The notes: a model not told the origin generated them from the sequence alone. 42,672 bases of DNA from Actinomycetes bacterium (GCA_021827485.1 JAKAVM010000006.1:1-42672); one strand, 5' to 3'. Positions 23,379 through 31,779 are shown, counted from the first letter of the stretch. Numbers and translations are program-made.

Positions 23379-25563
23379 TCCCGCCACCGAGTGGAGGTCG
23401 TGCCTCAGTAAGTATCTCGATGCCAGGTGTAGCACCTTTGACTTCCAAACCATCTTCCAAGCTATAAGAAATAGACAGCCGTTGATGTGCAATTGGAATA
23501 CCTTGAATCTCTAAGCGCGAGATTTCCGATGGGAGCTGTGGAGATATCCAGAGCCTACCAAATGGAATCCATGGATCAAACCTCAAGAGAGTCCGTAGCA
23601 TGAGTAGAGGTGAAGCAGCAGCCCATGCCTGAGGTGAACATGAGGTTGGATAGGATAACGGCGTAGAAAGTTCGGCTCGTGAAATACCTCCAAATAGTTC
23701 GGGAAGCCTTCCGCGATAGTGGGAAGCTACGTCAAGCAGCCCCAGGATAATTTTGTGAGCTTGCTCGACGTAACCGTATCTGACCATACCAGCTGCAATC
23801 ATGGTTGAATCGTGTGGCCATACAGAACCATTATGGTAGCTAATTGGATTATAGCGAGCCATCGAGGTAGCTAATGTACGAACACCCCAGCCTGAAAACA
23901 TCTCTTCAGACATCAAGGCACTAACTACTTTAGAAGCTTTATCGGTGTCAATTATTCCAGTGAGAAGGCAGTGCCCCATATTTGAAGCCAGACTGTCTAT
24001 TGGTACTTTATTTTTGTCCAATCCGATGGCGAAATAGCCCTTATCGTCTAACCAGAAATCGCGATTGAAGGCCTTGCGCAAATCATTTGCTTTGCGAGTG
24101 TAAATAATATCAATATCTTTATCTCCCGACTCTCTGGCAAAGTAAGCTCGCGCTCGATAGGCAGCATAAACATAGCCTTGAACTTCCGCCAAAGCGATTG
24201 GGGCCTCCGCAAGTCTCCCGTCGGCAAAGGAAATTGAGTCCCAGGAATCCTTCCAACCTTGGTTGGCTAGACCGGACTCGCTAGAGCGTTGATATTCGAC
24301 GTATCCGTCCCCATCTCGGTCTCCATAGTTGACTATCCAATCTAAAGCCCTATCAGCTGCGGGCATCAATCTGTCCACATCCTCTCTAGCCAAACTCCAA
24401 CGCCTTAGTTCTCCAAGCAACATTACAAAAAGTGGAGTTGAATCAATAGAGCCGAAGTATACCGAGCTATCAGCCAAAGAAGGTGAAAGTGACTTGTCGA
24501 ATCTTACCTCGTGTAAAATACGTCCGGGTTCCTCCTCGGTTATGGGATTGACCTTGGTACCTTGCATCCTAGAAAGACTATTTAGGACGCCACGAGCTAA
24601 ATCAGGATCTACCGTTAGGGACATCCATGCAGAGATCAATGAGTCGCGACCAAAAAGGGTCATGAACCAAGGGGCTCCGGCAGCAACAACCGGTTGGTCC
24701 GGGTAGTCTGGGTCAAAAATCCTAAGAGATCCAATATCCTCCAAAGCTTGAGCGACTGTACTTTGCAGAGGAAAATAGCTAGTCGAAAGTACAGGAACTT
24801 CATGACGCCATTTCTTTAGTTGAGTGAAGGAGTATGATTTTGAAATTAGCTCTCCACACTTATATCGCGGTTCAATTGTATTTCCATCTACCGAAAGCGA
24901 TATCTGCATACAAAGCGACCATTCACCATGTGCTGGAATATCAATCTCCCATTCAAGGGCACAGTTGTGACTACCATGATATTTGTCAACTTTTACAGAC
25001 GTTGGAGATAGACTAAATGTAGTGGAAACCTGCGCCTTTGTAGATGCGCGAGTGTGGGGGAAGATTACTTCGATGTCACTTTCTGAAAATATTGGACGGT
25101 CCTTCTGAGAGCGATCTAGTCGAGAAGTTCGACCATCCTTGACGGCAAAAAGGTCAGCGAAATCCGATTGTAGGTCTATTAGAACATTCGTTGAAATTGT
25201 ATCAAGAGAGAAATTTCGTATGACGATATCCTCCCTCATTCCCTGCCCGACGTAGCGAGATCTCGAAATCAATAAAGATGAGTCTGCAAGACCGGGAGCC
25301 GGTCGGGCCCTTGAAGTGAAAGTGGTTATTGAAGGAGTGGCTGGTGAAGTTGACAGAGGCTCGGGAAAATCACCTCCGATTGATAGTTGAAATCGAGAAA
25401 TAAGTCTAGTATCGAGCAGAAACAGACCTTCGGGACGACCGTAAATAATGTCACCATTGGAGGAAGATAGGCAAAAGCAGCGTCCTTCCACAAGAGTAAC
25501 ATTGCCACCGGATCCCACGAGGCTTACAGGCTCTCCAGTTGGGTTCCAAGGTGAATTTTCCAT
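23359..25563 (-). CDS. Amylo-alpha-1,6-glucosidase / glycogen debranching-type protein
   Basis: 734 residues. The N-terminal 270 residues form the beta-rich debranching N-domain: LVEGRCFCLSSSNGDIIYGRPEGLFLLDTRLISRF is the recognisable start (GLF..DTR motif). Residues about 290-670 form an (alpha/alpha)6 barrel: GAPWFMTLFGRDSLISAWMSL, DSTPLFVMLLGELRRW, NQGWKDSWDSISFADGRLAEAPIALAEVQGYVYAA and SYHNGSVWPHDSTMIAAGM. The KDSWDS and WPHDS acidic residues are the usual active-site positions. It should hydrolyse alpha-1,6 or related linkages in storage glucans; the exact substrate is uncertain. It is transcribed divergently from the CopD-like gene. The C-terminal sequence GGNIADRG overlaps the 28-bp tandem repeat, so its last residues may have been altered by repeat growth. 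Confidence 0.88.
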   Translation of the reverse strand: MENSPWNPTGEPVSLVGSGGNVTLVEGRCFCLSSSNGDIIYGRPEGLFLLDTRLISRFQLSIGGDFPEPLSTSPATPSITTFTSRARPAPGLADSSLLISRSRYVGQGMREDIVIRNFSLDTISTNVLIDLQSDFADLFAVKDGRTSRLDRSQKDRPIFSESDIEVIFPHTRASTKAQVSTTFSLSPTSVKVDKYHGSHNCALEWEIDIPAHGEWSLCMQISLSVDGNTIEPRYKCGELISKSYSFTQLKKWRHEVPVLSTSYFPLQSTVAQALEDIGSLRIFDPDYPDQPVVAAGAPWFMTLFGRDSLISAWMSLTVDPDLARGVLNSLSRMQGTKVNPITEEEPGRILHEVRFDKSLSPSLADSSVYFGSIDSTPLFVMLLGELRRWSLAREDVDRLMPAADRALDWIVNYGDRDGDGYVEYQRSSESGLANQGWKDSWDSISFADGRLAEAPIALAEVQGYVYAAYRARAYFARESGDKDIDIIYTRKANDLRKAFNRDFWLDDKGYFAIGLDKNKVPIDSLASNMGHCLLTGIIDTDKASKVVSALMSEEMFSGWGVRTLATSMARYNPISYHNGSVWPHDSTMIAAGMVRYGYVEQAHKIILGLLDVASHYRGRLPELFGGISRAELSTPLSYPTSCSPQAWAAASPLLMLRTLLRFDPWIPFGRLWISPQLPSEISRLEIQGIPIAHQRLSISYSLEDGLEVKGATPGIEILTEARPPLGGGNIADRG

Positions 25564-25587
25564 TATCTTATACTTCCTACTAAGTTA

Positions 25588-26001
25588 GTGCGGGTAATGA
25601 TTGCTCCGGGCTGGGAAACGCTAAGAATGTTCTTGCACATTGTTGCAGCTACAATTTGGGTAGGTGGCCAATTTACACTGGCTGGGTTGGTTTCGGTAGT
25701 CAAGGGATTTTCTCCCGATGCCACAAGGGTTGTCGCACGTCGATTTGCCCAGCTGTCATGGCCTGCTTACGGGGTCCTTATCGTTACAGGAATCTGGAAT
25801 GTTATTGCCTCGAACCCAGCCCATCAAAGCGGTAAGTGGAATGGAACCTTAGATATCAAACTTGCAGTTGTGGCTCTATCTGGAGCAGCAGCTTTCTTTC
25901 ATACGAGGGCAAAGCACAAAACTACCTTAGCGCTGTGGGGAGCGTTAACTTCGCTTTCAGCCCTGGCTGCCCTTTTTCTAGGAGTATTGCTGGCACAATG
26001 A
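25588..26001 (+). CDS. CopD-like/DUF2269-like membrane protein
   Basis: 137 residues with four helices: ETLRMFLHIVAATIWVGGQFTLAGLV, PAYGVLIVTGIWNVIAS, LDIKLAVVALSGAAAFFHTRA and LALWGALTSLSALAALFLGVLLA. His in HIVAATIWVGGQF and the YGVLIVTGIWN pattern resemble the CopD copper-resistance domain and related haem/copper membrane proteins. The start is GTG 25588 or ATG 25597; TATACT at 25569-25574 is a good -10 for either. It ends ...GVLLAQ*, with the stop overlapping the first of two mini-ORFs that lead into a 54-residue membrane peptide. A role in copper or haem handling is only a family-based guess. Confidence 0.75.
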   Translation: MRVMIAPGWETLRMFLHIVAATIWVGGQFTLAGLVSVVKGFSPDATRVVARRFAQLSWPAYGVLIVTGIWNVIASNPAHQSGKWNGTLDIKLAVVALSGAAAFFHTRAKHKTTLALWGALTSLSALAALFLGVLLAQ

Positions 26002-26061
26002 ACCGCAATGAACCATAATGAAGCACGACTTTCTATCTAAGGTGTTGCTGGCACAATGAAG
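25984..26061 (+). repeat. Duplicated gene junction producing two coupled mini-ORFs
   Basis: The last codons of the CopD-like gene with its stop (GTATTGCTGGCACAATGAA, 25984-26002) recur as GTGTTGCTGGCACAATGAA at 26043-26061. The next gene's start context AATGAAGCAC (26055-26064) recurs upstream at 26017-26026. The result is a chain: stop 25999-26001, MNRNEP (25998-26018), MKHDFLSKVLLAQ (26018-26059), then the 54-residue gene at 26056. They are linked by ATGA, TAATG and ATGA overlaps. Confidence 0.85.
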
Positions 26062-26220
26062 CACATTTATGTTCCAACTCAAGTTTTTGCAAGTGGACAG
26101 TCGAGCGTTATGGCGGACGTCTGGATCGCAGGAATGGTTCTGGCTGTTGGAGTGATTGTATGGATGGCTTTTACCGGTCGCCTCTTTCGAAGGCACCATA
26201 GAAAAAACACCGAGCCATAG
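26056..26220 (+). CDS. 54-residue single-pass membrane peptide
   Basis: The product has a polar start (KHIYVPTQVFASGQSSV), one hydrophobic helix MADVWIAGMVLAVGVIVWMAF and a strongly basic tail GRLFRRHHRKNTEP, the inside-positive pattern of a small membrane protein. It follows the CopD-like gene through two overlapping mini-ORFs, and its ATG overlaps the last one's stop (ATGA), so its translation is probably coupled. A partner role with the CopD-like protein is inferred from position only. No family recognised. Confidence 0.65.
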   Translation: MKHIYVPTQVFASGQSSVMADVWIAGMVLAVGVIVWMAFTGRLFRRHHRKNTEP

Positions 26221-26258
26221 CGACCCAGCCACCGTAAACGGGATTATCACTAGCTTGG

Positions 26259-26624
26259 CTAATTACGGAAAGAAACCTTTCCTTGCATGAAAACTCCATT
26301 GTGAATCAGAAACTCTCGAATCTGATTACCTAGCATAATTGCCTGATGACCAGAGTATCCATTTTCAGTGACAAAACTATCTATGGAAGCATCTATCTCA
26401 CGCCGAGCTTTTGCGCTAATGGTAAGATCCCCTGCGGAAGTAGTTCGCAAACATGACTGAACTAATTCATCTGGATTCTTGCCCTGTGCCACGCAGAATT
26501 TCTCAAGCAACTCTAGAGTCGATTCTTGAGTATTAGTCGCATCAACTGGGTATTTCGCTCCAGCAATCCAAATCTTTACGCTGTCATACTCAAAATACGG
26601 ATGGGATTTCTTAGTTGCACTCAT
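26259..26624 (-). CDS. Unknown 121-residue cytoplasmic protein
   Basis: No membrane helix or signal is visible. The sequence is mixed alpha with a possible helical bundle: STLELLEKFCVAQGKNPDELVQSCLR, then KARREIDASIDSFVTENGYSGHQAIMLGNQIREFLIHNGV. The first half (TNTQESTLELLEKFCVAQGK) recalls the N-terminal core-binding helices of tyrosine recombinases, but no catalytic domain follows, so I do not assign it. Its start overlaps the stop of the nitroreductase-like gene (ATGA, 26621-26624). It closes the acyl-CoA operon and is probably co-translated with that enzyme. Confidence 0.7.
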   Translation of the reverse strand: MSATKKSHPYFEYDSVKIWIAGAKYPVDATNTQESTLELLEKFCVAQGKNPDELVQSCLRTTSAGDLTISAKARREIDASIDSFVTENGYSGHQAIMLGNQIREFLIHNGVFMQGKVSFRN

Positions 26625-27406
26625 CGAGGCAGACCAAACATTTGCGAAAGCATTCTAACTTCCTCTTCCCGGTAGGAGAATGGTCCGGGTGCCTGAATCA
26701 TCCCATCTTGTTTGAGGGATTCGGTAACTTCAAGGTCCTCTTCCCAGGGAGTATCACAGTTACCCTCGAAAAATAGTTTGTTCAAAGGTCGTCGTGGCCG
26801 TTGACCTCCTGCCTCCGGCTCTTCGAGAGGGTACCCTACAAGCTGAAGCCAAACTGGAATCCAGGTATCTGGTACACCGAAGGCTTGTTTGACTTTTTCT
26901 GGAGCTGTAAAGGCATGTAGACAGGTGCCTAAACCTTGGTCAACTGCAGCATTGAGGGAGTTACAAATTGCAATTCCTGTTTCGGTAGCCCCCATGAACA
27001 TTAATGCCATCATGTTATCTGCAATTGGCTTTAGAACTTGAGGCCACAAAAAGGAATCGACATAAGCGTGAGACCATCCATGTGATGGACTAAGGGCATG
27101 TTGATCTACTAATTCCTTGAGCCTGTCTTGGACACCATCGACATAGCCAAGGTCAAAGTACCAAAAGATATAAGTTGGGGCTAGATCCAGCTCTACTGAT
27201 GTAGTTGGATTGCGAAGAGATTCACGGATTTCGGAGCTGACTTGATCCCGATTGACTACTAAAGCCCTAGGATAATCTGCGTTCATAGATCGAGAAGCTC
27301 GGTTAGCTGCTTCGAGCATTACTTGAATTTTCTCGCGCTCAACCTGTCTCCAGGGTTTGAGCCATCTGACACTACGCCTTGTGCCTACAACCCGTTTGAA
27401 CTCCAT
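26621..27406 (-). CDS. Nitroreductase-family flavoprotein
   Basis: 261 residues. It opens with the nitroreductase pattern GTRRSVRWLKPWRQVEREKIQVMLEAANRA, where the Arg-Arg-Ser binds the FMN phosphate. The later segment MGATETGIAICNSLNAAVDQGLGTCLHAFTAPEKVKQAFGVPDTWIPVWLQLVGYP corresponds to the family's GxGT region and GYP strand. An FMN-dependent, NAD(P)H-using reductase is expected. The substrate is open; in an acyl-CoA operon it could be an enone or a quinone-like metabolite. The central segment (about 90-130, YIFWYFDLGYVDGVQDRLKE) is unusual for the family. It follows the thiolase by 24 bp and overlaps the next gene. Confidence 0.8.
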   Translation of the reverse strand: MEFKRVVGTRRSVRWLKPWRQVEREKIQVMLEAANRASRSMNADYPRALVVNRDQVSSEIRESLRNPTTSVELDLAPTYIFWYFDLGYVDGVQDRLKELVDQHALSPSHGWSHAYVDSFLWPQVLKPIADNMMALMFMGATETGIAICNSLNAAVDQGLGTCLHAFTAPEKVKQAFGVPDTWIPVWLQLVGYPLEEPEAGGQRPRRPLNKLFFEGNCDTPWEEDLEVTESLKQDGMIQAPGPFSYREEEVRMLSQMFGLPR

Positions 27407-27430
27407 CTCTATGCCTCCTTTGCAGAGTTG

Positions 27431-28744
27431 TTACTTGGAAAGAATTGTAATTGCCATTGCAGCTGCATCAGTCCCAAGAAAACCACCTCCATTTTCGGCT
27501 AATGCTACTTTCGCATTCTCCACTTGTCTATCTTTGGCCCGACCTCTAAGTTGATCGGCTAATTCGACTATCTGAGCGCAACCAGTTGCCCCTATGGGAT
27601 GTCCCTTGGAGAGCAGTCCACCACTTGTATTGACTGGGATTCGTCCCCCAAGTGAAGTATCACCTGATGTTAGCAGTTTCACTCCGTCGCCTTCAGCACA
27701 AAGCCCAAGCTCTTCATAAGTTATAAGCTCGGCAGGAGCTGCTGCATCATGGAGTTCTACAACGTCAATGTCTTGAGGAGATATTCCAGCTTCCTCGTAG
27801 GCCAGAGCTGAGGCTTTTACCGTAACACCGGACTCGTTTATTTGTCTATCGGTACCAGAGATAACAATACTTGAGCGTATCTTTACAAGAGGTAATCCTT
27901 TTGATTGCATCCATTTATTTGAGGCTACAATAACGCATGCTGCTCCATCACCAATGGGAGCACACATGAGCATCGTCAAGGGGTCCGAAATCGCGCGTGA
28001 ATTTAGTACCTCTTCAAGTGTTACAATATTCTGGTACTGTGCTTTCGGATTTAGAGACGCATTGTAGTGGCTCTTGACGGCGACTCGGGCAAAGTCCTCT
28101 TTCGTGGCTCCAGATCTATTCATGTACTCTCTTGCCCAGGCTGCATAGATATCCATGAAAGGCGAATGCCCCCCGCCCCCCGAACCAGAACCGCCCCCCG
28201 AACCAGAACCGCCCCCCGAACCAGAACCGCCCCCCGAATCAGAACCGCCCCCCTTTTCAGTTGACCCATTCTTATTTGGATCCTGTACTTTAGCTTCATC
28301 ACTTTTCTTGGAAAGTGACTTTATCAAATCCCCAAAAAGCAGGAGGTCAACCGCGGCACCCAGTGCCCCATAGGACTTTGACTTATCAATGTGGGTAAGT
28401 TTTTCAGAACCGATAGCCATAGCTACATCAACTTGCTCTGAGGCAACTGCAAGCCTAGCGAGATATAGCGCCGTCGAGGCCGATGCGCAGGCGTTTTCGA
28501 CGTTGATAATGGGCTTTCCCAGTAGCCCAGTATTGCGAAGTGCTACTTGGCCTCGGATCATCTCTTGGCCAGTAAGAATTCCAGCGGCACCATTTGAGAA
28601 GAAAACACTTTGAATGTCCTTTGCCTCTACATTTGCATCCTTTAGGGCTTCGCTAACTGCTTCTTCTGCCAATGTGCGAATATTGGCTTCAGGATACTTC
28701 CCAAAACGGGTCATACCGACCCCAGCTATATAAGTGTCACGCAT
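27431..28744 (-). CDS. Thiolase-family acyltransferase (SCP-x-like) with a Gly-Ser repeat insert
   Basis: 437 residues. It starts with RDTYIAGVGMTRFGKYPEANI, typical of the SCP-x/acetyl-CoA acetyltransferase group. The nucleophile is Cys in NVENACASASTALYLA. His is present in GHPIGATGCAQI. The family's usual last motif is represented by AENGGGFLGTDAAAM, without the second Cys, as in many SCP-x-type members. Between residues about 150 and 195 there is a low-complexity insert of acidic/basic residues followed by (GGGSGS) repeats encoded by a minisatellite, just before MDIYAAWAREYM. The insert lies in a surface loop, so activity may be preserved. The ATG is preceded by GGAAG and by a duplicated copy of the start (28757-28802). 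Confidence 0.88.
   Translation of the reverse strand: MRDTYIAGVGMTRFGKYPEANIRTLAEEAVSEALKDANVEAKDIQSVFFSNGAAGILTGQEMIRGQVALRNTGLLGKPIINVENACASASTALYLARLAVASEQVDVAMAIGSEKLTHIDKSKSYGALGAAVDLLLFGDLIKSLSKKSDEAKVQDPNKNGSTEKGGGSDSGGGSGSGGGSGSGGGSGSGGGGHSPFMDIYAAWAREYMNRSGATKEDFARVAVKSHYNASLNPKAQYQNIVTLEEVLNSRAISDPLTMLMCAPIGDGAACVIVASNKWMQSKGLPLVKIRSSIVISGTDRQINESGVTVKASALAYEEAGISPQDIDVVELHDAAAPAELITYEELGLCAEGDGVKLLTSGDTSLGGRIPVNTSGGLLSKGHPIGATGCAQIVELADQLRGRAKDRQVENAKVALAENGGGFLGTDAAAMAITILSK
28181..28252 (-). repeat. 18-bp minisatellite (four units) encoding GGGSGS repeats
   Basis: Units of CGAACCAGAACCGCCCCC start at 28181, 28199, 28217 and 28235; the last has one change (AATC). The unit is a multiple of three, so copy-number change only lengthens or shortens the Gly-Ser linker in the thiolase. 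Confidence 0.95.
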
Positions 28745-28802
28745 TTGAGCTTCCTTTCATACCGACCCCAGCTATATAAGTGTCACGCATTTGAGCTTCC
28801 TT
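28711..28802 (-). repeat. 46-bp tandem duplication of the ligase-stop/thiolase-start junction
   Basis: Two identical units, 28711-28756 and 28757-28802. Each contains the thiolase ribosome-binding site, ATG and first ten codons. The upstream copy forms a 17-residue mini-ORF, MRDTYIAGVGMKGSSNA (28790 down to 28737). Its start overlaps the CoA-ligase stop by 8 nt and its stop overlaps the real thiolase start by 8 nt. Both the ligase and the mini-ORF end in KGSSNA. Confidence 0.95.
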
Positions 28803-30390
28803 TCCTAAGTGTTGCATAAGAGTTTGTAGAATTACTGTCAGCCTCCCTGTTTCCAAGGTGGTCCCACGTATTTGGAGTAAAGGGAGTACTACGAAGTTTT
28901 TGATACTGGATCTTGAGGGTCTCAGTCTTAGGAATAGCATCTACGAACTCGATATATCGAGGTACGCAGTACGACGCCATCTTGCCTTGGCAGTATTGAA
29001 ATAGTTCGGAATGAGTAAGGCTTGAATCCTTATCGAGTACTACACAAAGCTTTACTTCATCTTCACCCAATTCGCTAGGAACGGCATGTGCTGCACTTTC
29101 GAGTACCTCGGGGTGAGCATTGACTACCGACTCAATTTCCCAGGGCGATATATTCTCGCCTAAACGTCGTATTGACTCCTTCTTTCTACCTTTGAAGTAA
29201 AAGTATCCTTCATCATCTTTTTCAGCGGAATCTCCCGTATGGAACCAACCATCCCTCCAGGCAGAGTTAGTCGCTTCGGGATTGTTATGATAGGAGGTCG
29301 ATGCACCCAGGGGAGTGCGAAAGACTAGTTCACCGACTTGACCTGGGGGGAGTGGCTTGTCAGCGTCATCAAAAACTTCAAACTCACATCCGCCGACAGG
29401 CTTTCCCATAGAACCAATTTTCCCATCTTGGTTGAGCAAGAGACCTGGGGCATCTACCATTCCATAAAACTCAACTAGTTTAACCCCAAATCGCTCTTCA
29501 AACTCCCTCCATCTATTAGGCGGGCATCCAGCTGATAAAACTGTTCTGATCTTATGTTCGCGATCAGATGAGCTAACCGGACGTGAAAGTAGTATTGATA
29601 TCATTGCGCCAAGAGCGTTAAACTCAACAGCCTCAAATTTCGACGCCTCTTCAAAAAACCTTGATGCACTGAACTTTGAACTTAGTGCTAGTTTTGCATC
29701 AAGTACCATGGACCCAAGAGTCGAGATGAGCAGTCCGTTTCCGTGGAAGAGCGGCAGTGCGCAGTACATGGTTTCACCAGCTGAAACTCCCATCGCTGTA
29801 AGGATAGGCAAAAAGCCACTTCCATCAACCCTATCTGAGACTACCCCTTTAGGAGGGCCTGTCGTTCCTGAAGTGTAGAGCATCCCTGCGGCACCGACCG
29901 CATTTTCTACTTGTACTTGAGGTTCGCAGTCTGGTGCGTCATAGAGTTCCTCAAATGAATAGTATTTCCCCTGCTTCTCGTCGCAGTCGATAACAATTAT
30001 CTTAGTAACACTTGGACTACTCTCTAACAACTGGCTTAGGTCGGGGAGAAGTTCCCGTTCGACTATAATAAACTTGGCAGCCGAATCGTTCAGAATATGC
30101 GTAAGAGCGTTCCCACGTTGCGAGATATTTATCGGAACAGATTTCACGCCCATGAAACTTGCACCAAAGTGTGCCCAAAGAAACTCTGGACGATTTCTAC
30201 AGATGATCCCAACTATGTCTCCTGGCACCGCACCTAATTCAATGAGTCCATTTGCTATCCGCTGACAGTAGGAGAGAACTTCTTGCCAGGTAAACGTAGA
30301 ATCCTCCCATTTCAACCAGATATCGTCAGGATGAAGGGAGGTTCGAGAGCGAATAAGCTGCTCGACTATTCCCATTTTTCTATCACTCAT
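28783..30390 (-). CDS. AMP-forming acyl-CoA synthetase/ligase
   Basis: 535 residues. ANL-family motifs: the P-loop YTSGTTGPPKGVV (about 172-184), the aromatic/acidic region VEFYGMVDAPG, GWFHTGDSAEKDDEGYFYFKGR (adenylate-binding Asp), and the hinge GRKKESIRRLGENISPWEIE. A C-terminal Lys lies in KTETLKIQYQKLR. It makes an acyl-adenylate and then acyl-CoA. The closest look is to crotonobetaine/carnitine- or medium-chain-type ligases, but the substrate is undetermined. It sits between the acyl-CoA dehydrogenase and the thiolase in one minus-strand operon. The C-terminal KGSSNA lies in the first unit of the 46-bp duplication. Confidence 0.9.
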   Translation of the reverse strand: MSDRKMGIVEQLIRSRTSLHPDDIWLKWEDSTFTWQEVLSYCQRIANGLIELGAVPGDIVGIICRNRPEFLWAHFGASFMGVKSVPINISQRGNALTHILNDSAAKFIIVERELLPDLSQLLESSPSVTKIIVIDCDEKQGKYYSFEELYDAPDCEPQVQVENAVGAAGMLYTSGTTGPPKGVVSDRVDGSGFLPILTAMGVSAGETMYCALPLFHGNGLLISTLGSMVLDAKLALSSKFSASRFFEEASKFEAVEFNALGAMISILLSRPVSSSDREHKIRTVLSAGCPPNRWREFEERFGVKLVEFYGMVDAPGLLLNQDGKIGSMGKPVGGCEFEVFDDADKPLPPGQVGELVFRTPLGASTSYHNNPEATNSAWRDGWFHTGDSAEKDDEGYFYFKGRKKESIRRLGENISPWEIESVVNAHPEVLESAAHAVPSELGEDEVKLCVVLDKDSSLTHSELFQYCQGKMASYCVPRYIEFVDAIPKTETLKIQYQKLRSTPFTPNTWDHLGNREADSNSTNSYATLRKGSSNA

Positions 30391-30413
30391 TTTTGTTAGC
30401 CCTGTCTAAGAAG

Positions 30414-31664
30414 TCAATTTGGGTTATAGGTATTGATAAGTTCTTTGGCACCTACCAGTTCAAGAAACTCGTTTACGCCATCCTCAATAAGAGAGGCCCG
30501 AGCATCCCGGAAGAATTTCTCTACCAAAGTGCCTTTCGTAAGTCCTATTCCTCCGAAAATTTGAATAGCTTCACTTGCTACGTTAAAGGCGCACCTTGTT
30601 GCAGATACCTTGGCAGCAATAGAGAAGGGAAGAACTGGAATCCCGAGCTTGGCATTATGGATGAATACGAGCCTAGATAGTGAACGACTCTGTTCGATTT
30701 GAGTAAACATCGCAAAAAGCTTTTGTTGGATCATTTGATGCTCTGCGATAGGCTTGCCACCTTGAATGCGCTCTTTAGCATACTCAAGGGCTTCCTCAAA
30801 AGCTGCCCGCGCTAGCCCAGTGAATACTAATGCCATAGCTGAGTTAGCGGTCGCTAGCGTTGCATTTAGCATTGTTGAATAGGCCCCCTCGCCAACAATC
30901 ATGTTTTGTTGGGGAATCTCTACCGAATCAAAGTGGATCTCACCTTGGTTTAAGGCTCGCTGACCGATCTTATCTAAGGGGGCGCCCTTTTTGACTCCTG
31001 GCAGGTTTAGCGGCACTATAGCTATCCCGCCTCCCTCCATTCCATGACTTGGCTCAATGGTGCAAAACAAAAGTGCGTGACTGGCAATCGTGCCATTTGA
31101 TACCCACGCTGATTTCTGACCAGTAATAGTCCAATGGTCTTTTTCAAAGGTTGCCCTGCAGTTGCCCGCGGTCGATGGTTGGGAAAATGTATCTATACCT
31201 ACTCCAAGTTCGTCGGAGCCGTGATTAGGTTCTGTAATAGCCCAGCAACCAATTGTCTTGCCTTCCCTGTCTTTCGCAAAAGGTCCCACTATCTCATCAA
31301 CTAGATTCTTCATGCTAGGATCCGCAGCCAAAAGGGAGAGAAAGAGAAACGGGAATGATGCGACCCCTAGACTTATTGCGAGATCAGAAGCGCCCCAACC
31401 TAGCTCTTCAAAAATAATACATTGGGAAAGCGGATCTAAGTTAGCTCCTCCAAATTGGTTCGGCAGTGAAGCGCAGTGTTGCTCGAGTTGATACCAACCT
31501 CGGAAGACTTCCCATAAAGGCGAATCATCTTCAATGGCCTGCGAAGGAGTTAGTGCATCGAGCTGTAGGCTTTTTGGCCGCAAGACATCCTTTGAGAACG
31601 CGTGGACCATTGCACGGATCTCCTCATGTTCTTTAGTGTAATCACTGCTTATATCTTGGTACAC
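30414..31664 (-). CDS. Acyl-CoA dehydrogenase
   Basis: 416 residues from GTG 31664, which has a strong AAAGGGGGG just upstream; the frame is open to an ATG at 31703 that has no ribosome-binding site. Family features: EELGWGASDLAISLGVA, IGCWAITEPNHGSDELG for FAD/substrate binding, TGQKSAWVSNGTIASHALLF, ALVFTGLARAAFEEALEYAKER, and the ending SEAIQIFGGIGLTKGTLVEKFFRDARASLIEDGVNEF. The usual catalytic Glu near the end may be the acidic residue in IEDGVNEF. It oxidises an acyl-CoA to a 2-enoyl-CoA, passing electrons to ETF. It is the first gene of the acyl-CoA operon running down to 26259. Confidence 0.9.
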   Translation of the reverse strand: MYQDISSDYTKEHEEIRAMVHAFSKDVLRPKSLQLDALTPSQAIEDDSPLWEVFRGWYQLEQHCASLPNQFGGANLDPLSQCIIFEELGWGASDLAISLGVASFPFLFLSLLAADPSMKNLVDEIVGPFAKDREGKTIGCWAITEPNHGSDELGVGIDTFSQPSTAGNCRATFEKDHWTITGQKSAWVSNGTIASHALLFCTIEPSHGMEGGGIAIVPLNLPGVKKGAPLDKIGQRALNQGEIHFDSVEIPQQNMIVGEGAYSTMLNATLATANSAMALVFTGLARAAFEEALEYAKERIQGGKPIAEHQMIQQKLFAMFTQIEQSRSLSRLVFIHNAKLGIPVLPFSIAAKVSATRCAFNVASEAIQIFGGIGLTKGTLVEKFFRDARASLIEDGVNEFLELVGAKELINTYNPN

Positions 31665-31779
31665 CGACCCCCCTTTCGAATCGTTTTCCTTACACTTGAT
31701 CATTGCAAGTCAAGCGTCATTTCGCCAGGGTCTAAAGCCCCTAGAAGTTAGATACTCTCAGTGGTTAAGTAAAAGGTAT

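Noticed and set aside
26259-26624. Integrase fragment
   Set aside because: Only a vague resemblance to core-binding helices; no catalytic residues, and the gene is coupled to a nitroreductase-like gene.
28067-28373. Plus-strand Pro-rich ORFs over the thiolase insert
   Set aside because: They are the reverse reading of the Gly-Ser minisatellite within an intact thiolase.
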